62,854 nt of DNA. It comes from Alistipes sp. (GTDB lineage Bacteria > Bacteroidota > Bacteroidia > Bacteroidales > Rikenellaceae). The stretch lies in contig JAGBXX010000036.1 of assembly GCA_017629035.1 (NCBI GenBank), positions 1 through 62,854 on the forward strand, given 5' to 3'. Both the position numbers and the translations under genes were made by a program. Below are positions 31,995-41,369 of this stretch, piece by piece. Positions within the stretch are counted from its first letter, which is position 1. Each line of letters begins with the position of its first letter. The notes under the pieces are model-generated. The model was not told the DNA's origin and searched no databases. It saw only the letters and a list, made by a program, of their open reading frames with translations.

Positions 31995-33136
31995 AGTTTT
32001 CGGATATCATAGGACATAGCGACCTCAAGCGTCGTTTGGCAGCGCAGATAGATGCTGGGCGAATAAGCCATGCACAGCTCTTTAGCGGCAAGTCGGGCTA
32101 CGGAACACTACCCCTGGCTCTGGCCTATGTGCAGTATCTCTTCTGCCCTAATCGCCACGATGGCGACTCGTGTGGCGTATGCCCACAGTGCCAGCAGGTG
32201 GCAGCACTCGCACACCCCGACCTACACTTTGTTTTCCCTGTGAACAAACGAGAGAAGAAGTCGGGCGAGGCGATCATTAGCGATATGTTTATCGACATGT
32301 GGCGCACGCTGTGGAGCGAGAAGAGAGGAATATTCACCGCCGAGGAGTGGTACGAGCGCCTCGACCTGGGTAAGACGATGAAGGGTCTTATCACGGTTAA
32401 GGAGGCCGAGGAGATTATCCGCAAGCTACAATTTAAGAGCTTCTCGTCGGACTACAAGGCGATGATCATCTGGCTCCCCGAGGCTATGAATGTCGACACG
32501 GCAAACAAACTCCTCAAAATCCTGGAGGAGCCCTGGGACAAGACCCTCTTTATCCTGGTGTCGGAGCGTCCCGACCTGCTGCTGCAGACCATCACCTCAC
32601 GAACACAGGAGATCGCAATATCGGGCATCGACAGCCAAACCCTCGAGAGCATAGCCCTCGGCGAGGGTCGTACGCAGACCGAAGCACGCAACATGGCACG
32701 CCTGGCCTCGGGATCGCTGCTCGAGCTACAGGCGCTCATGCGTGGCGAGAGCGACGAGGCACGCCACCAATACTTCGACCTCTTCTGTCGTCTGATGCGC
32801 CTGAGCTACAACGACAAGCACCTCGAGCTCATGGAGTGGGCTGAGGAGATGAGCACACTCACACGCGAGGGTCAGCGCCAGTTCTTCCTCAACGCCGTGC
32901 GTCTGCTCCGTGAGGCCTATATGATTCATGCAGGCCTCGGCTCGATAAGCTACCTCTGGGGCGAGGAGGCTGAGTTCTGCTCTAAGTTTGCGCCATTTAT
33001 CGGCAACCAGAACATCGAGATTTTGGTCCAGGAGATCGAGACTGCCATGGTCGAGATTGCTCAGAATGGCTCGCCACGAATAGTATTCACACACTTCGCA
33101 CTCGCAGTGTCGAAGCAGATAAATAGACTCAAATAA
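31991..33136 (+). CDS. holB: DNA polymerase III subunit delta' (clamp loader)
   Basis: This 381-residue protein has the AAA+ clamp-loader layout with a zinc module. DIIGHSDLKRRLAAQI starts the domain and HAQLFSGKSGYG stands where the P-loop is. The P-loop lacks the GKT/S ending, as expected of delta', which does not hydrolyse ATP. Zinc ligands are Cys52, 61, 64 and 67. KLLKILEEPW and SRTQEI are the usual sensor and SRC-like parts. Start and stop overlap the flippase and folK genes by four and one bases, so translation is probably coupled. Confidence 0.9.
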   Translation: MKFSDIIGHSDLKRRLAAQIDAGRISHAQLFSGKSGYGTLPLALAYVQYLFCPNRHDGDSCGVCPQCQQVAALAHPDLHFVFPVNKREKKSGEAIISDMFIDMWRTLWSEKRGIFTAEEWYERLDLGKTMKGLITVKEAEEIIRKLQFKSFSSDYKAMIIWLPEAMNVDTANKLLKILEEPWDKTLFILVSERPDLLLQTITSRTQEIAISGIDSQTLESIALGEGRTQTEARNMARLASGSLLELQALMRGESDEARHQYFDLFCRLMRLSYNDKHLELMEWAEEMSTLTREGQRQFFLNAVRLLREAYMIHAGLGSISYLWGEEAEFCSKFAPFIGNQNIEILVQEIETAMVEIAQNGSPRIVFTHFALAVSKQINRLK

Positions 33137-33627
33137 TGCAAAGCGTAGTACTACTTTTGGGTTCGAACGATAGCTCGGCAGCCGATATTGTCAAGAGCGC
33201 TATTGCCATTATTGGTCACTCTGTGGGTAATGTTGCGAAGTGCTCGGCAGAGTATCGCTCCAAGGCCTACGGATTTACCTCCGAGAGGGAGTTTGTAAAC
33301 CGTGCCGTGGAGATATACACCGAGCTCGATGCCTACGAGGTGTTGCGCCGCATAAACCTCATAGAGGCACTTCTGGGACGTGACCGCACAATCGAGCAGC
33401 AGACAAAAGAGCTCACAGGCGAAGAGTATGCCTCACGACCTATCGACATAGACATAATTTTCTATGGCGATAAGACGTTTGCAGACAAGAGGCTCACAAT
33501 ACCCTACCACTTTCTTAGCGAGAGGGAGTATGCCCTGCGCCCCGTGGCCGAGATTGCGCCAGATCGCAAACACCCAGAGCTGGAGTACACGCCAGAGCAG
33601 ATGTTACATAGATTAACCACAAAATAG
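33136..33627 (+). CDS. folK: 2-amino-4-hydroxy-6-hydroxymethyldihydropteridine pyrophosphokinase
   Basis: This 163-residue HPPK of folate synthesis transfers pyrophosphate from ATP to the pterin. The N-terminal VVLLLGSN, SREFVN-like SEREFVNRAVE, RPIDIDIIFYGD and LTIPYHFLSEREYALRPVAEIAPD follow the family order. The histidine usually directly after the IP of this last motif (IPH) is one position later here (IPYH). The ATG overlaps the holB stop by one base. Confidence 0.92.
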   Translation: MQSVVLLLGSNDSSAADIVKSAIAIIGHSVGNVAKCSAEYRSKAYGFTSEREFVNRAVEIYTELDAYEVLRRINLIEALLGRDRTIEQQTKELTGEEYASRPIDIDIIFYGDKTFADKRLTIPYHFLSEREYALRPVAEIAPDRKHPELEYTPEQMLHRLTTK

Positions 33628-33631
33628 GATT

Positions 33632-34156
33632 ATGAAGTTCAAATTAACGATACTGACACTCGCACTGCTCAGCCTAACATCATGTTTCAAGGATGAGGTG
33701 CAGGGCACGCTCTTCAAGATCGAGATATTCTCGCAGAATGTGAGCGACGACCCCATAACCCGCACCCAGACGGAGATTCTATCCTACGCCTTCAACGTAC
33801 CTAAGGGCAGCAAGTGGGAGGTATCATCGTGGGAGGATGCTCAGGTGCCATGCATCACAAATACCGATAATGGCAAGCGCCTCACCACGCCCGACGTAGT
33901 AGGCACCTGGGATGCTAATGCCGAGTACCAGATTACCCTCGACCTCAAAGCCGAGACAGTATTCATGGTCGTAGTAGACCCCACAAACAGAGTATACGCA
34001 ACACGCCTCTACGACACACCGATAAACTGGCCTGTGACAAATACACAGCTACACCTCTACGCCTGGCGCAAGAGTGGCACGGCAACGGGTTGGACAGTAA
34101 CAAACCCCTTCCCCGACGAGGAGCGTGAGTCGCTGGTATCGGGCACAGAGCAGTAG
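33632..34156 (+). CDS. Small lipoprotein of unknown function
   Basis: This 174-residue lipoprotein has a signal ending LTSC (lipid Cys18). Its body is probably a beta-sandwich: YAFNVPKGSKWEV, YQITLDLKAETVFMVVVDP and LHLYAWRKSG look like alternating strands. I do not recognise the family. It starts four bases after folK and ends 35 before the Ig-like lipoprotein, so the three consecutive envelope genes may work together. Confidence 0.72.
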   Translation: MKFKLTILTLALLSLTSCFKDEVQGTLFKIEIFSQNVSDDPITRTQTEILSYAFNVPKGSKWEVSSWEDAQVPCITNTDNGKRLTTPDVVGTWDANAEYQITLDLKAETVFMVVVDPTNRVYATRLYDTPINWPVTNTQLHLYAWRKSGTATGWTVTNPFPDEERESLVSGTEQ

Positions 34157-34191
34157 AGAACCTGAGAAATTGAGTAACGAAGATTATTGAG

Positions 34192-36318
34192 ATGAGAACA
34201 TCACGACGCATAACAAGCTCGCTATCGGCAATCATAGTACTACTTTTCGGCGCAGCACTATTCACCAAGTGCGCCTCGACAATGGTGCCTACGGGTGGCC
34301 CTAAGGATACTATTCCACCGGTGATTGTATTCATGGACCCCAACAACTTCACCACAAATGTCGACACGCTGCATCCACCAAAGATATATGTCGAGTTCGA
34401 CGAGTATGTCCAGATCAAGGATCTGCAGAAGGAGCTATTCACATCGCCAGCAATGAAGAAGCAGCCTACGGTGACACGCCGTGGCAAGGGCATTGTAATC
34501 ACCATCAAGGATACTCTGCGTTCAGACATCACCTATGCCATCAACTTCGGTGCCTCGATATGCGACAACAACGAGGGCAACCCTCTCCACGCCATGCGCT
34601 ACGTATTCTCTACGGGCGACACCGTCGACTCGATGTATATGTCGGGCTACACTGCCGACTCATACAAGGCCGACTCGGTGAGCAAGTCGTTCATCTACTT
34701 CTTCATCGCTGACTCTGTTGAGCAGCCCAAGGAGTGGGACTCTACGATGTTCAAGTACAAGCCTCATGTAATTGCTCGTGCCGAGAAGAATGGTATATTC
34801 ATCGCCCAGAACCTCAAGCCTGTTGACTACCGCATCTACGCCTTTGAGGATACAAATAGCAACATGACATACGAGCCTTCGGTCGATCAGATTGGCTTCC
34901 TCGACACCACCTACAACCCACGCTACATGCCTGGTTTCAATATTTGGTTCGACTCCTTGCGCCACTACCCTTCGGCCGACCCACAGCTCTACTTCCGCAT
35001 GTTCATGGATCGTCGCTTTGCTCGTCAGGTGCTCTCGCAGCAGGAGCGTCCACAGCGCCACAAGGCTATGCTCTACTTCGGCGCTTCGCACCCCGAGATC
35101 ACAAAGATTGAGTTCGACTCGATCCCTGCCGACAGATTTATCTACGACCCACAGACCGTGGGCAAGGATACTGTGGCTATATGGTTTAACATGCCAAGCG
35201 AGGAGATTCCCGACACCATCAAGGGTAGCATCACCTACTTCAAGCACGACTCTATAAACAACCTCATCGAGACCACCGACAAGCTACGCCTTGCGTGGAA
35301 ATATACCGAGTCGAAGGAGGAGCAGAAGGAGCGTGAGAGATTGGAGAAGGAGCGTGAGAAGGCCGAGAAGAATGGCGAGTTATGGGAGGAGCCCGAGAAG
35401 CCAAACCCATTCAAGGTGACAATACCAAGCACGGGCGAGGTGAACAAGGATAGGCATATAGACCTCGAGTTCGACTACCCACTCACCAAGTTCGACTCTG
35501 CGCAGATAACCCTCACGATGACCACCGAGCAGATCACCGAGCCTAAGAGCGTGAGCTACCACTTTGTGCAGGATACCCTGAACCGCCGCAAGTACCAGCT
35601 GCGTGCCGAGTGGGAGCCTAATGCCAACTACGACCTCACGATACCTGCTGGAACATTCTTCAATGTGGCACAAGAGCAGAACGACACCATACGTTGCAAG
35701 TACAATGGCTCGGATCCCGAAAAGTACACCATAGTGAACGTCAAGGTGCGCAGCAGCAAGCCACAGGCACGCTACATCCTGCAGCTTACAAATGCCCAGG
35801 GCAAGGTGCAGAAGCAGATGAGAGATATCACTCCTGGCAACTACCGCTTCGAGTTTGTGTCGCCTGGCGACATCATGCTTCGTGTGATCGAGGACTTGAA
35901 CGGTAATGGCAAGTGGGATACAGGCGATATGGTGCTCATGCGCCAGCCAGAGCGTAGCGAGATATACAAAAATGACGACGGCGTCGAGCTCATAACAACC
36001 AAGGCTAACTGGGAGTTTGACATCGACGTCGATATGGATAAACTCTTTGCTCCAGTGACCATGGAGTCGATAATCAAGATGCTCAACGACCGTGAGGATG
36101 AGCGTCTTAAGAAGCTCTCTGAGGAGATAGCTAAGAAGCGTGCCGAGAGCAACAAGCAGGGCGGCCAGAATGGCAACGGAGGCCAGGGCTCAGGAGGCTT
36201 CGGCTTCGGAGGTCTTGGCGGCATGGGCGGAGGCTCAGGAGCTGGAGGTCTTCGCACTGACACATCGACAGGAGGCTCGATGGGAGGAGGTTTTGGCACT
36301 AACACTATGCGACGATGA
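34192..36318 (+). CDS. Ig-like (SbsA-type) domain lipoprotein with glycine-rich tail
   Basis: This 708-residue envelope lipoprotein has a signal ending FTKC (lipid Cys27). The N-terminal part has VPTGGPKDTIPPV and FTTNVDTLHPPKIYVEFDEYV, typical of the Big/SbsA Ig-like domain at the start of a widely conserved Bacteroidota protein. A highly charged K/E segment lies at about 380-405 and a C-terminal beta domain includes DLNGNGKWDTGD. A helical stretch precedes a Gly/Gln/Asn/Ser-rich tail (about 650-708) that ends in TNTMRR. The stop overlaps the next gene's ATG (ATGA). Function is unknown. Confidence 0.78.
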   Translation: MRTSRRITSSLSAIIVLLFGAALFTKCASTMVPTGGPKDTIPPVIVFMDPNNFTTNVDTLHPPKIYVEFDEYVQIKDLQKELFTSPAMKKQPTVTRRGKGIVITIKDTLRSDITYAINFGASICDNNEGNPLHAMRYVFSTGDTVDSMYMSGYTADSYKADSVSKSFIYFFIADSVEQPKEWDSTMFKYKPHVIARAEKNGIFIAQNLKPVDYRIYAFEDTNSNMTYEPSVDQIGFLDTTYNPRYMPGFNIWFDSLRHYPSADPQLYFRMFMDRRFARQVLSQQERPQRHKAMLYFGASHPEITKIEFDSIPADRFIYDPQTVGKDTVAIWFNMPSEEIPDTIKGSITYFKHDSINNLIETTDKLRLAWKYTESKEEQKERERLEKEREKAEKNGELWEEPEKPNPFKVTIPSTGEVNKDRHIDLEFDYPLTKFDSAQITLTMTTEQITEPKSVSYHFVQDTLNRRKYQLRAEWEPNANYDLTIPAGTFFNVAQEQNDTIRCKYNGSDPEKYTIVNVKVRSSKPQARYILQLTNAQGKVQKQMRDITPGNYRFEFVSPGDIMLRVIEDLNGNGKWDTGDMVLMRQPERSEIYKNDDGVELITTKANWEFDIDVDMDKLFAPVTMESIIKMLNDREDERLKKLSEEIAKKRAESNKQGGQNGNGGQGSGGFGFGGLGGMGGGSGAGGLRTDTSTGGSMGGGFGTNTMRR

Positions 36319-37331
36319 AAAGACTAAATATCAAGGCCCTATATGTGGCCCTAACGCTAATTATCATACTCATCTCGGGCCACAAGGCCTCGGCACAGCA
36401 TACACTCACCATTGTGGGTGGTACGGGATCTACCTACGCCCGTTTCTACCCCTACGAGGAGACCAAGTGGATATGGATGGCCGAGAGCTACGGACTCTCG
36501 TGGCGATACTATAGCGACAAACCACGCTTTGTGGGTGCTGTGGGTATCGACCTCGACTTCATGGAGCGTGGATACACCTATGGCTACGGCTATACCTCGG
36601 AGTATATCGACGATAAGGAGGTGCGCACCTACGAGTTCTACCAGCGCAACTACAAGTCGCTGATGTTGCCCCTGGTGTGGCAGCCACACTTCTACTTGGC
36701 AAATAATCGTCTAAGACTATTTGTCGAGGCGGCATTTGTGCTCTCGTACAACTTCTCGTCGGACTATAGCTACGAGTATGACCGCCATCCAGCAGGAAAG
36801 TATGAGTGGAAGGTGCCTCGTGACAACCGCTTCGGCTACGGACTCTCGGGAGGTGTGGGCTTTGCCGTGCTTATCAAACAGCTGGAGATAGGCTTCAAGG
36901 CACGCTACAACTTCGGTTACTCCGATATTCTCAAAAACCGAAACAAGTACTACTCAAACACCACGGATAAGATCAATGGCGAGATTGGCCCTAACCCATT
37001 TGGCTACACCCCAATGCGCTCGCCAGTGGACAATCTAACATTCTCGCTCACACTCGGTTGGCGATTTAACAAACGAGGCTTTAACGAGTGGTTTGTCGAG
37101 CGTCCTGAGCGCACTAAGCGCCTTGAGAGCTTCAACTTCAGCAGCGCCACAAATGCCGCTGCGGGTAGCAACTCGGGTGCCGGTGCTGCGACACGTCCTG
37201 GTGGTGCTCAGTCAACATCACGTCCTGATGGTGCTGCAACACAGACACGTCCTGGTGGCGCACCAACCAAGCCTATGGGTGGCGCAACAGGTGGCAAGGC
37301 AATGGGGGCAACAACGACAATGAGAAGATAA
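36315..37331 (+). CDS. Outer-membrane beta-barrel protein with low-complexity tail
   Basis: This 338-residue protein has a signal peptide ending ASAQ. Residues about 30-260 alternate aromatic and small residues in short strands with acidic loops (YGYGYTSEY, FVEAAFVLSYNF, GVGFAVLI, FSLTLGWRF), consistent with an eight-strand barrel of the porin/PorT type. The last 70 residues are rich in Ala, Gly, Thr, Pro and Arg (TRPGGA repeats) and end TTTMRR, echoing the tail of the preceding lipoprotein. It overlaps that gene by four bases and precedes rbfA by 31. Confidence 0.75.
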   Translation: MKRLNIKALYVALTLIIILISGHKASAQHTLTIVGGTGSTYARFYPYEETKWIWMAESYGLSWRYYSDKPRFVGAVGIDLDFMERGYTYGYGYTSEYIDDKEVRTYEFYQRNYKSLMLPLVWQPHFYLANNRLRLFVEAAFVLSYNFSSDYSYEYDRHPAGKYEWKVPRDNRFGYGLSGGVGFAVLIKQLEIGFKARYNFGYSDILKNRNKYYSNTTDKINGEIGPNPFGYTPMRSPVDNLTFSLTLGWRFNKRGFNEWFVERPERTKRLESFNFSSATNAAAGSNSGAGAATRPGGAQSTSRPDGAATQTRPGGAPTKPMGGATGGKAMGATTTMRR

Positions 37332-37362
37332 TTTTGGAAATAACTTAAAGCGAAAAAATATT

Positions 37363-37701
37363 ATGGATTCAACAAGACAGCAGAAGATTGCGCGACTCAT
37401 CCAGCGCGACATCGCCGAGATTCTCCAGAAGGATATGGCAGACATCACACGTGGCACACTCGTAACAGTGACAGCAGCACGTGTATCGCCCGACTTGGGC
37501 TATGCTAAGTTATATCTCAGCGTATTCCCCTTCGACCGTAGCGCCGAGATGCTTGATAAGATCAAGGAGCAGAACTGGCTTATACGCAAGATGCTCGGTG
37601 CTCGTATCCGCAACCAGCTCAAGATTGTTCCTGAGCTCGAGTTCTTCATCGACGACTCGCTGGAGTATATCGAGAATATCGACAACCTGCTCAACAAATA
37701 A
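37363..37701 (+). CDS. rbfA: Ribosome-binding factor A
   Basis: This 112-residue KH-type factor helps 30S maturation and cold adaptation. TRQQKIARLIQRDIAEIL is the usual first helix. Further on come VTVTAARVSPDLGYAKLYLSVF and LKIVPELEFFIDDSLE, both canonical. It is followed by an FtsX-type gene, an arrangement I recall as common in Bacteroidota. Confidence 0.94.
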   Translation: MDSTRQQKIARLIQRDIAEILQKDMADITRGTLVTVTAARVSPDLGYAKLYLSVFPFDRSAEMLDKIKEQNWLIRKMLGARIRNQLKIVPELEFFIDDSLEYIENIDNLLNK

Positions 37702-37740
37702 TTTAGGCTGCTAAGTCGGAGCCAAAACGCAGATAAGAAG

Positions 37741-38931
37741 ATGTTGTGGTTTAAGTTTTCACGTCGCTACATGTTCTCACCGAAGTCACACTCGGTGATC
37801 AACATCATTGCCCTTGTGAGTGTCATCGCTGTGGCCATACCCACGGCGGCGATGATCATACTCCTTGCGATGTTTGGAGGCCTGAGCCGCACTATCGAGT
37901 CTATCTACTCGGCTGTAGATGCCGACATCGAGATTATAGCCTCACGTGGTCAGACATTCGATGTAGAGAGCCTCGACTACGACAAAATTCTCCAGAACGA
38001 GGCTGTGGCCGAGGCGGCAACATATCTCGAGCAGAGTGTCATGGCGGCAACAAAATCTCGCCGCACAACAGTCATGCTGCGTGGTGTGGACTCAATGTAT
38101 ATGCAGGTGCTGCCAATAGCCGATTTCGTGGTGCGTGGCTCTGCTAACTCGCTAAGCTACGGAGCTTTGCTCCTGGGTACAGCGGCGGCATCGAACCTCG
38201 GAATACCATCGAACGACTACCCCGTGGAGCTATACGCCCTAAACCGCAGACAGCTATCCACACTCCTGCCAACAAGTGGCATATCACGCCATGAGACAGT
38301 TCTGGGAGGTGTAGTGTCGGCAAATGCTGAGATAGACGAGACGCTGGCTCTGGTGAACCTCGCAACAGCCGAACGGCTACTCAACTACGAGGGACGTCGC
38401 TCGGGAGTGGTTGTTAAACTTACCAAGGGTAGCGATGCTGAGAGTGTACAGCAGGAGTTGCAGAGTGTCGTGGGCGAGGAGTTCACAGTGCGCACACGTG
38501 AGCAGAAGAGCGCCTCGATGAATGCTCTGATACGCCTCGAGCGCTTCGCCATAATACTCATAGGCTCGTTTATCGCCATCATCGCCGCCTTTGCAATAGT
38601 GGGTGCTGTGGTGATGCTCATAACAGAGAAGCGTCGTGATATAGCCACACTGCGCTCAATGGGTGCAAAAAAGAGCCTTGTGCGTGACATATTCATCGGC
38701 CAGGGCATGCTACTTACGTTGGCGGGCTGTGCCATAGGCCTGATTATAGGCGTAGGCTTCTCGCTCGGCCAGCAACACTTTGGCTGGATAAAGATTCCGG
38801 GCAACATGGTCTTCGAGAGCTACCCCGTGGAGCTCTCGGCACTCGACACACTCCTCGTGGTGGCGATTATCATCGCTGCAGGATGGATAATATCGCAAAT
38901 TACGGTGCGAGCAAAACTTGGGGCTAAGTAG
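37741..38931 (+). CDS. FtsX/LolE-type ABC transporter permease
   Basis: This 396-residue inner-membrane protein has one N-terminal helix (about 22-50), a large periplasmic domain (about 50-265) and three C-terminal helices, the FtsX/MacB/LolCE layout. FSRRYMFSPKSHSVINIIA is typical of the LolE-like start. ITEKRRDIATLRSMGAKKSLVRDIFIGQG is the conserved cytoplasmic coupling loop. It probably helps release lipoproteins from the inner membrane. No ATPase gene is adjacent. Its place beside several lipoproteins is suggestive. Confidence 0.88.
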   Translation: MLWFKFSRRYMFSPKSHSVINIIALVSVIAVAIPTAAMIILLAMFGGLSRTIESIYSAVDADIEIIASRGQTFDVESLDYDKILQNEAVAEAATYLEQSVMAATKSRRTTVMLRGVDSMYMQVLPIADFVVRGSANSLSYGALLLGTAAASNLGIPSNDYPVELYALNRRQLSTLLPTSGISRHETVLGGVVSANAEIDETLALVNLATAERLLNYEGRRSGVVVKLTKGSDAESVQQELQSVVGEEFTVRTREQKSASMNALIRLERFAIILIGSFIAIIAAFAIVGAVVMLITEKRRDIATLRSMGAKKSLVRDIFIGQGMLLTLAGCAIGLIIGVGFSLGQQHFGWIKIPGNMVFESYPVELSALDTLLVVAIIIAAGWIISQITVRAKLGAK

Positions 38932-38950
38932 CCTAACAATTATATATGAT

Positions 38951-40207
38951 ATGAAGAGATTTACCAAAATATCAACATCGCTACTCTCGCTTGCGGCGCT
39001 GCTATGCAGTGTGGTGGCATGTAGCGGACCAAAGGCAATTCCGGATAGAGATCTTGTCAAGATCTTCCACGACGCATTTCTTGCAAATGCCTATATCTCA
39101 GAGTGTAACATCATAGAGGATTCGTTGCTACTCTACGAGCCTATCCTCGAGCGCCATGGCTATACTATCGAGGATATGCAGTTCACCGTGCGCACCATTG
39201 CCAGCCGCAAGAGTAGCCGTCTGAGTGACCTGGTGGGTGAGGCGAGCGAGATCCTCGAGCAGGAGTACAAGAGCCACAGCTACAAGCTCACGGTGCTCGA
39301 CACCATCGACAACGTGGCCAAGAGATACTACACACGCACAATATATAGCGACTCACTCATCAAGGTACGCCGCATGAGCGACACGGCAAAGCTCCATATC
39401 ACAATTACCGACCTTATACCTGGCGAATACAACATATCGTTCGACTACCATATCGACACCACCGACGAGAACTACAACTCACGCGCCGAGGCATATCTCA
39501 GAACTAAAGACGGCAGCCAGGCAATGCGTCACACACTCATGCTGAGCCGCTATCGTGATGGCAAGTACACACGTAAGTTCACTGTCGACACACTCCACAA
39601 GGAGCTCCACGTAAATATGTTCTATCACCACGAGAAGGATGAGCCTAAGCGTCCAAGCATCACGGTTAAGAACTTCGAGATCACACGAATAATACCTACT
39701 GAGCAGGCCGTAGACAGCCTCTACGAGGAGCAGATTGGCGCCGTGATATTCAACCACAAGTTCATGAGCGGAGGCACGGCCAAGCGACACAAACGTGAAA
39801 AGGTAGTCCTAGAGAGTAGCGTTGTGAGCGCTCCCGAGCCAAGTAGCGAGGAGCCAGAGAAGGAGAGTGCTAAAAAGAGCGAGGCGTCAAAGAGCGAGCA
39901 GCCAGCGGCAGCCAAAGCCGAGAGACCGGCACCTGAAAAGAGAGAGCAGCCAGCGGCTCAAAAGCCTAAGGCACCTACGGCCGTAAAGCCTCAAACACCA
40001 GCTGCTCAAAAGCCTCAGCCTAAACCAGGAGAAAGACCACAAAACAATACTCCAAAGATTGGCTCACGTGCGGCAAGCAACACCCCCGCAAAGCAGGCAC
40101 CAGGCACAAAGGTGGATGGTAGTGGCAGAGTGAAATTCGACCCTACGAAGCAGAACTCTCCAGATCCACGACTCAATGCCAAGAGAGCAACTAAGAGCGA
40201 GAAATAA
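38951..40207 (+). CDS. DUF4296-type lipoprotein with long low-complexity tail
   Basis: The chosen start (MKRFTK at 38951) gives a proper lipoprotein signal (VVACSG); an 11-residue upstream extension is less likely. The 418-residue product has a DUF4296-like N-terminal domain (about 30-120; PDRDLVKIFHDAFLANAYI), then a beta-rich middle part (about 120-275). From about 280 on comes a disordered tail rich in Pro, Ala, Lys, Glu and Gln with repeats like QPAA and QKP. The function of the family is unknown to me. It overlaps the amidohydrolase ATG by one base. Confidence 0.75.
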   Translation: MKRFTKISTSLLSLAALLCSVVACSGPKAIPDRDLVKIFHDAFLANAYISECNIIEDSLLLYEPILERHGYTIEDMQFTVRTIASRKSSRLSDLVGEASEILEQEYKSHSYKLTVLDTIDNVAKRYYTRTIYSDSLIKVRRMSDTAKLHITITDLIPGEYNISFDYHIDTTDENYNSRAEAYLRTKDGSQAMRHTLMLSRYRDGKYTRKFTVDTLHKELHVNMFYHHEKDEPKRPSITVKNFEITRIIPTEQAVDSLYEEQIGAVIFNHKFMSGGTAKRHKREKVVLESSVVSAPEPSSEEPEKESAKKSEASKSEQPAAAKAERPAPEKREQPAAQKPKAPTAVKPQTPAAQKPQPKPGERPQNNTPKIGSRAASNTPAKQAPGTKVDGSGRVKFDPTKQNSPDPRLNAKRATKSEK

Positions 40208-41340
40208 TGGGCCGAAAGATTGCTGCACACTACGCTCTAATCGAGGGCGAGCTGCGACGAAACATCGTCGTGGAGGTCGATGATATGCGCCAAATTGTGT
40301 CGATTACCCAGACTGAGTCGCTGGATAATATGGCGGGCGTGGAGTTTCATCCAGGCATACTCATCCCCGGCATGATAAACCTCCACTGCCACCTCGAGCT
40401 CTCCTATCTTCGAGGCTCGATAGCCGAGGGTAGTGGCTTTGCAGGCTTCGCCAGAGCAATAGGCCAGGTGCGTGGCAACTTCAGCACAGAGCAACGTATT
40501 CGTGCCGCCTCTCTCTGGGATAGCGTCATGTGGCAGGAGGGCGTGGAGGCGGTGCTCGACATTGCCAACGACGACCTTGTAATGGGGGTAAAAGAGCAGT
40601 CGCAAATCGAGTATCACACACTATTTGAGGCATTTGGACTTGGACTAACATCGCTCGAGAGCCATAAAAAGATGGCTCAAAACTACAACCACAGTACGCT
40701 CACGCCACACTCAACATATTCGCTTCAGGACTCTATCTTCCGTGAGGCCTGCATAAGCAATAACTCGACAATATCTATCCATCTTCTCGAATCGCGTGAC
40801 GAGATCGAGCTATACGATAACCGTGGCTCACTTGCCGAGTGGTATCAGCGCATGGGCTGGGAGTGCGACTTCCTGAGCTATGGCTCGCCAGCACGACGTG
40901 TGGCTGAGAGCGTAGCAAGCAACAGACGCACAGTGTGTGTTCACGGATGCATGGCAACAGCCGATGATATATCACTTCTTGATAGCCACTTCCAGGGTGG
41001 AGTGACATGGGCACTATGTCCCGAGTCGAACAGATTTATCTCGAGAATAAAACCTCCCGTGGAGCTACTCCGCAGCCTTGGCGCACGAGTAGGCATAGGC
41101 ACAGATTCGCTCGCCTCGGCACGCTCACTATCGATGATCGACAACATGCGCCAATTAGGCGATATTCCTCTTGCCGAACTCCTTACATGGGCCACGCTCA
41201 ATGGTGCTCGAGCACTCGGCATTGATGACCGTATGGGTGAGATTGCTGTGGGCAAGCGTCCAGGTCTTGTAATCATCGAGGGTGCAGACCTTAGCTCTCT
41301 GCGACTTACCGAGCAGAGCTGCGCACGTCGCCTCGTATAG
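40207..41340 (+). CDS. Amidohydrolase, candidate aminodeoxyfutalosine deaminase
   Basis: This 377-residue metal-dependent hydrolase has the TIM-barrel amidohydrolase marks: NLHCHLELSYL (HxH metal pair), TPHSTYSL, IHLLESRDE, VCVHGCMA (His) and GIGTDSLAS (Asp). HxHLELS and the overall pattern fit the SAH/MTA-deaminase group that includes MqnX, which deaminates aminodeoxyfutalosine. With mqnB and mqnD in the same window, that role is plausible and would supply futalosine for MqnB; a guanine or other nucleobase deaminase is the alternative. It is last in the holB operon. Confidence 0.75.
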   Translation: MGRKIAAHYALIEGELRRNIVVEVDDMRQIVSITQTESLDNMAGVEFHPGILIPGMINLHCHLELSYLRGSIAEGSGFAGFARAIGQVRGNFSTEQRIRAASLWDSVMWQEGVEAVLDIANDDLVMGVKEQSQIEYHTLFEAFGLGLTSLESHKKMAQNYNHSTLTPHSTYSLQDSIFREACISNNSTISIHLLESRDEIELYDNRGSLAEWYQRMGWECDFLSYGSPARRVAESVASNRRTVCVHGCMATADDISLLDSHFQGGVTWALCPESNRFISRIKPPVELLRSLGARVGIGTDSLASARSLSMIDNMRQLGDIPLAELLTWATLNGARALGIDDRMGEIAVGKRPGLVIIEGADLSSLRLTEQSCARRLV

Positions 41341-41369
41341 CAAATAGCACACACCTCAATATCAATCAT

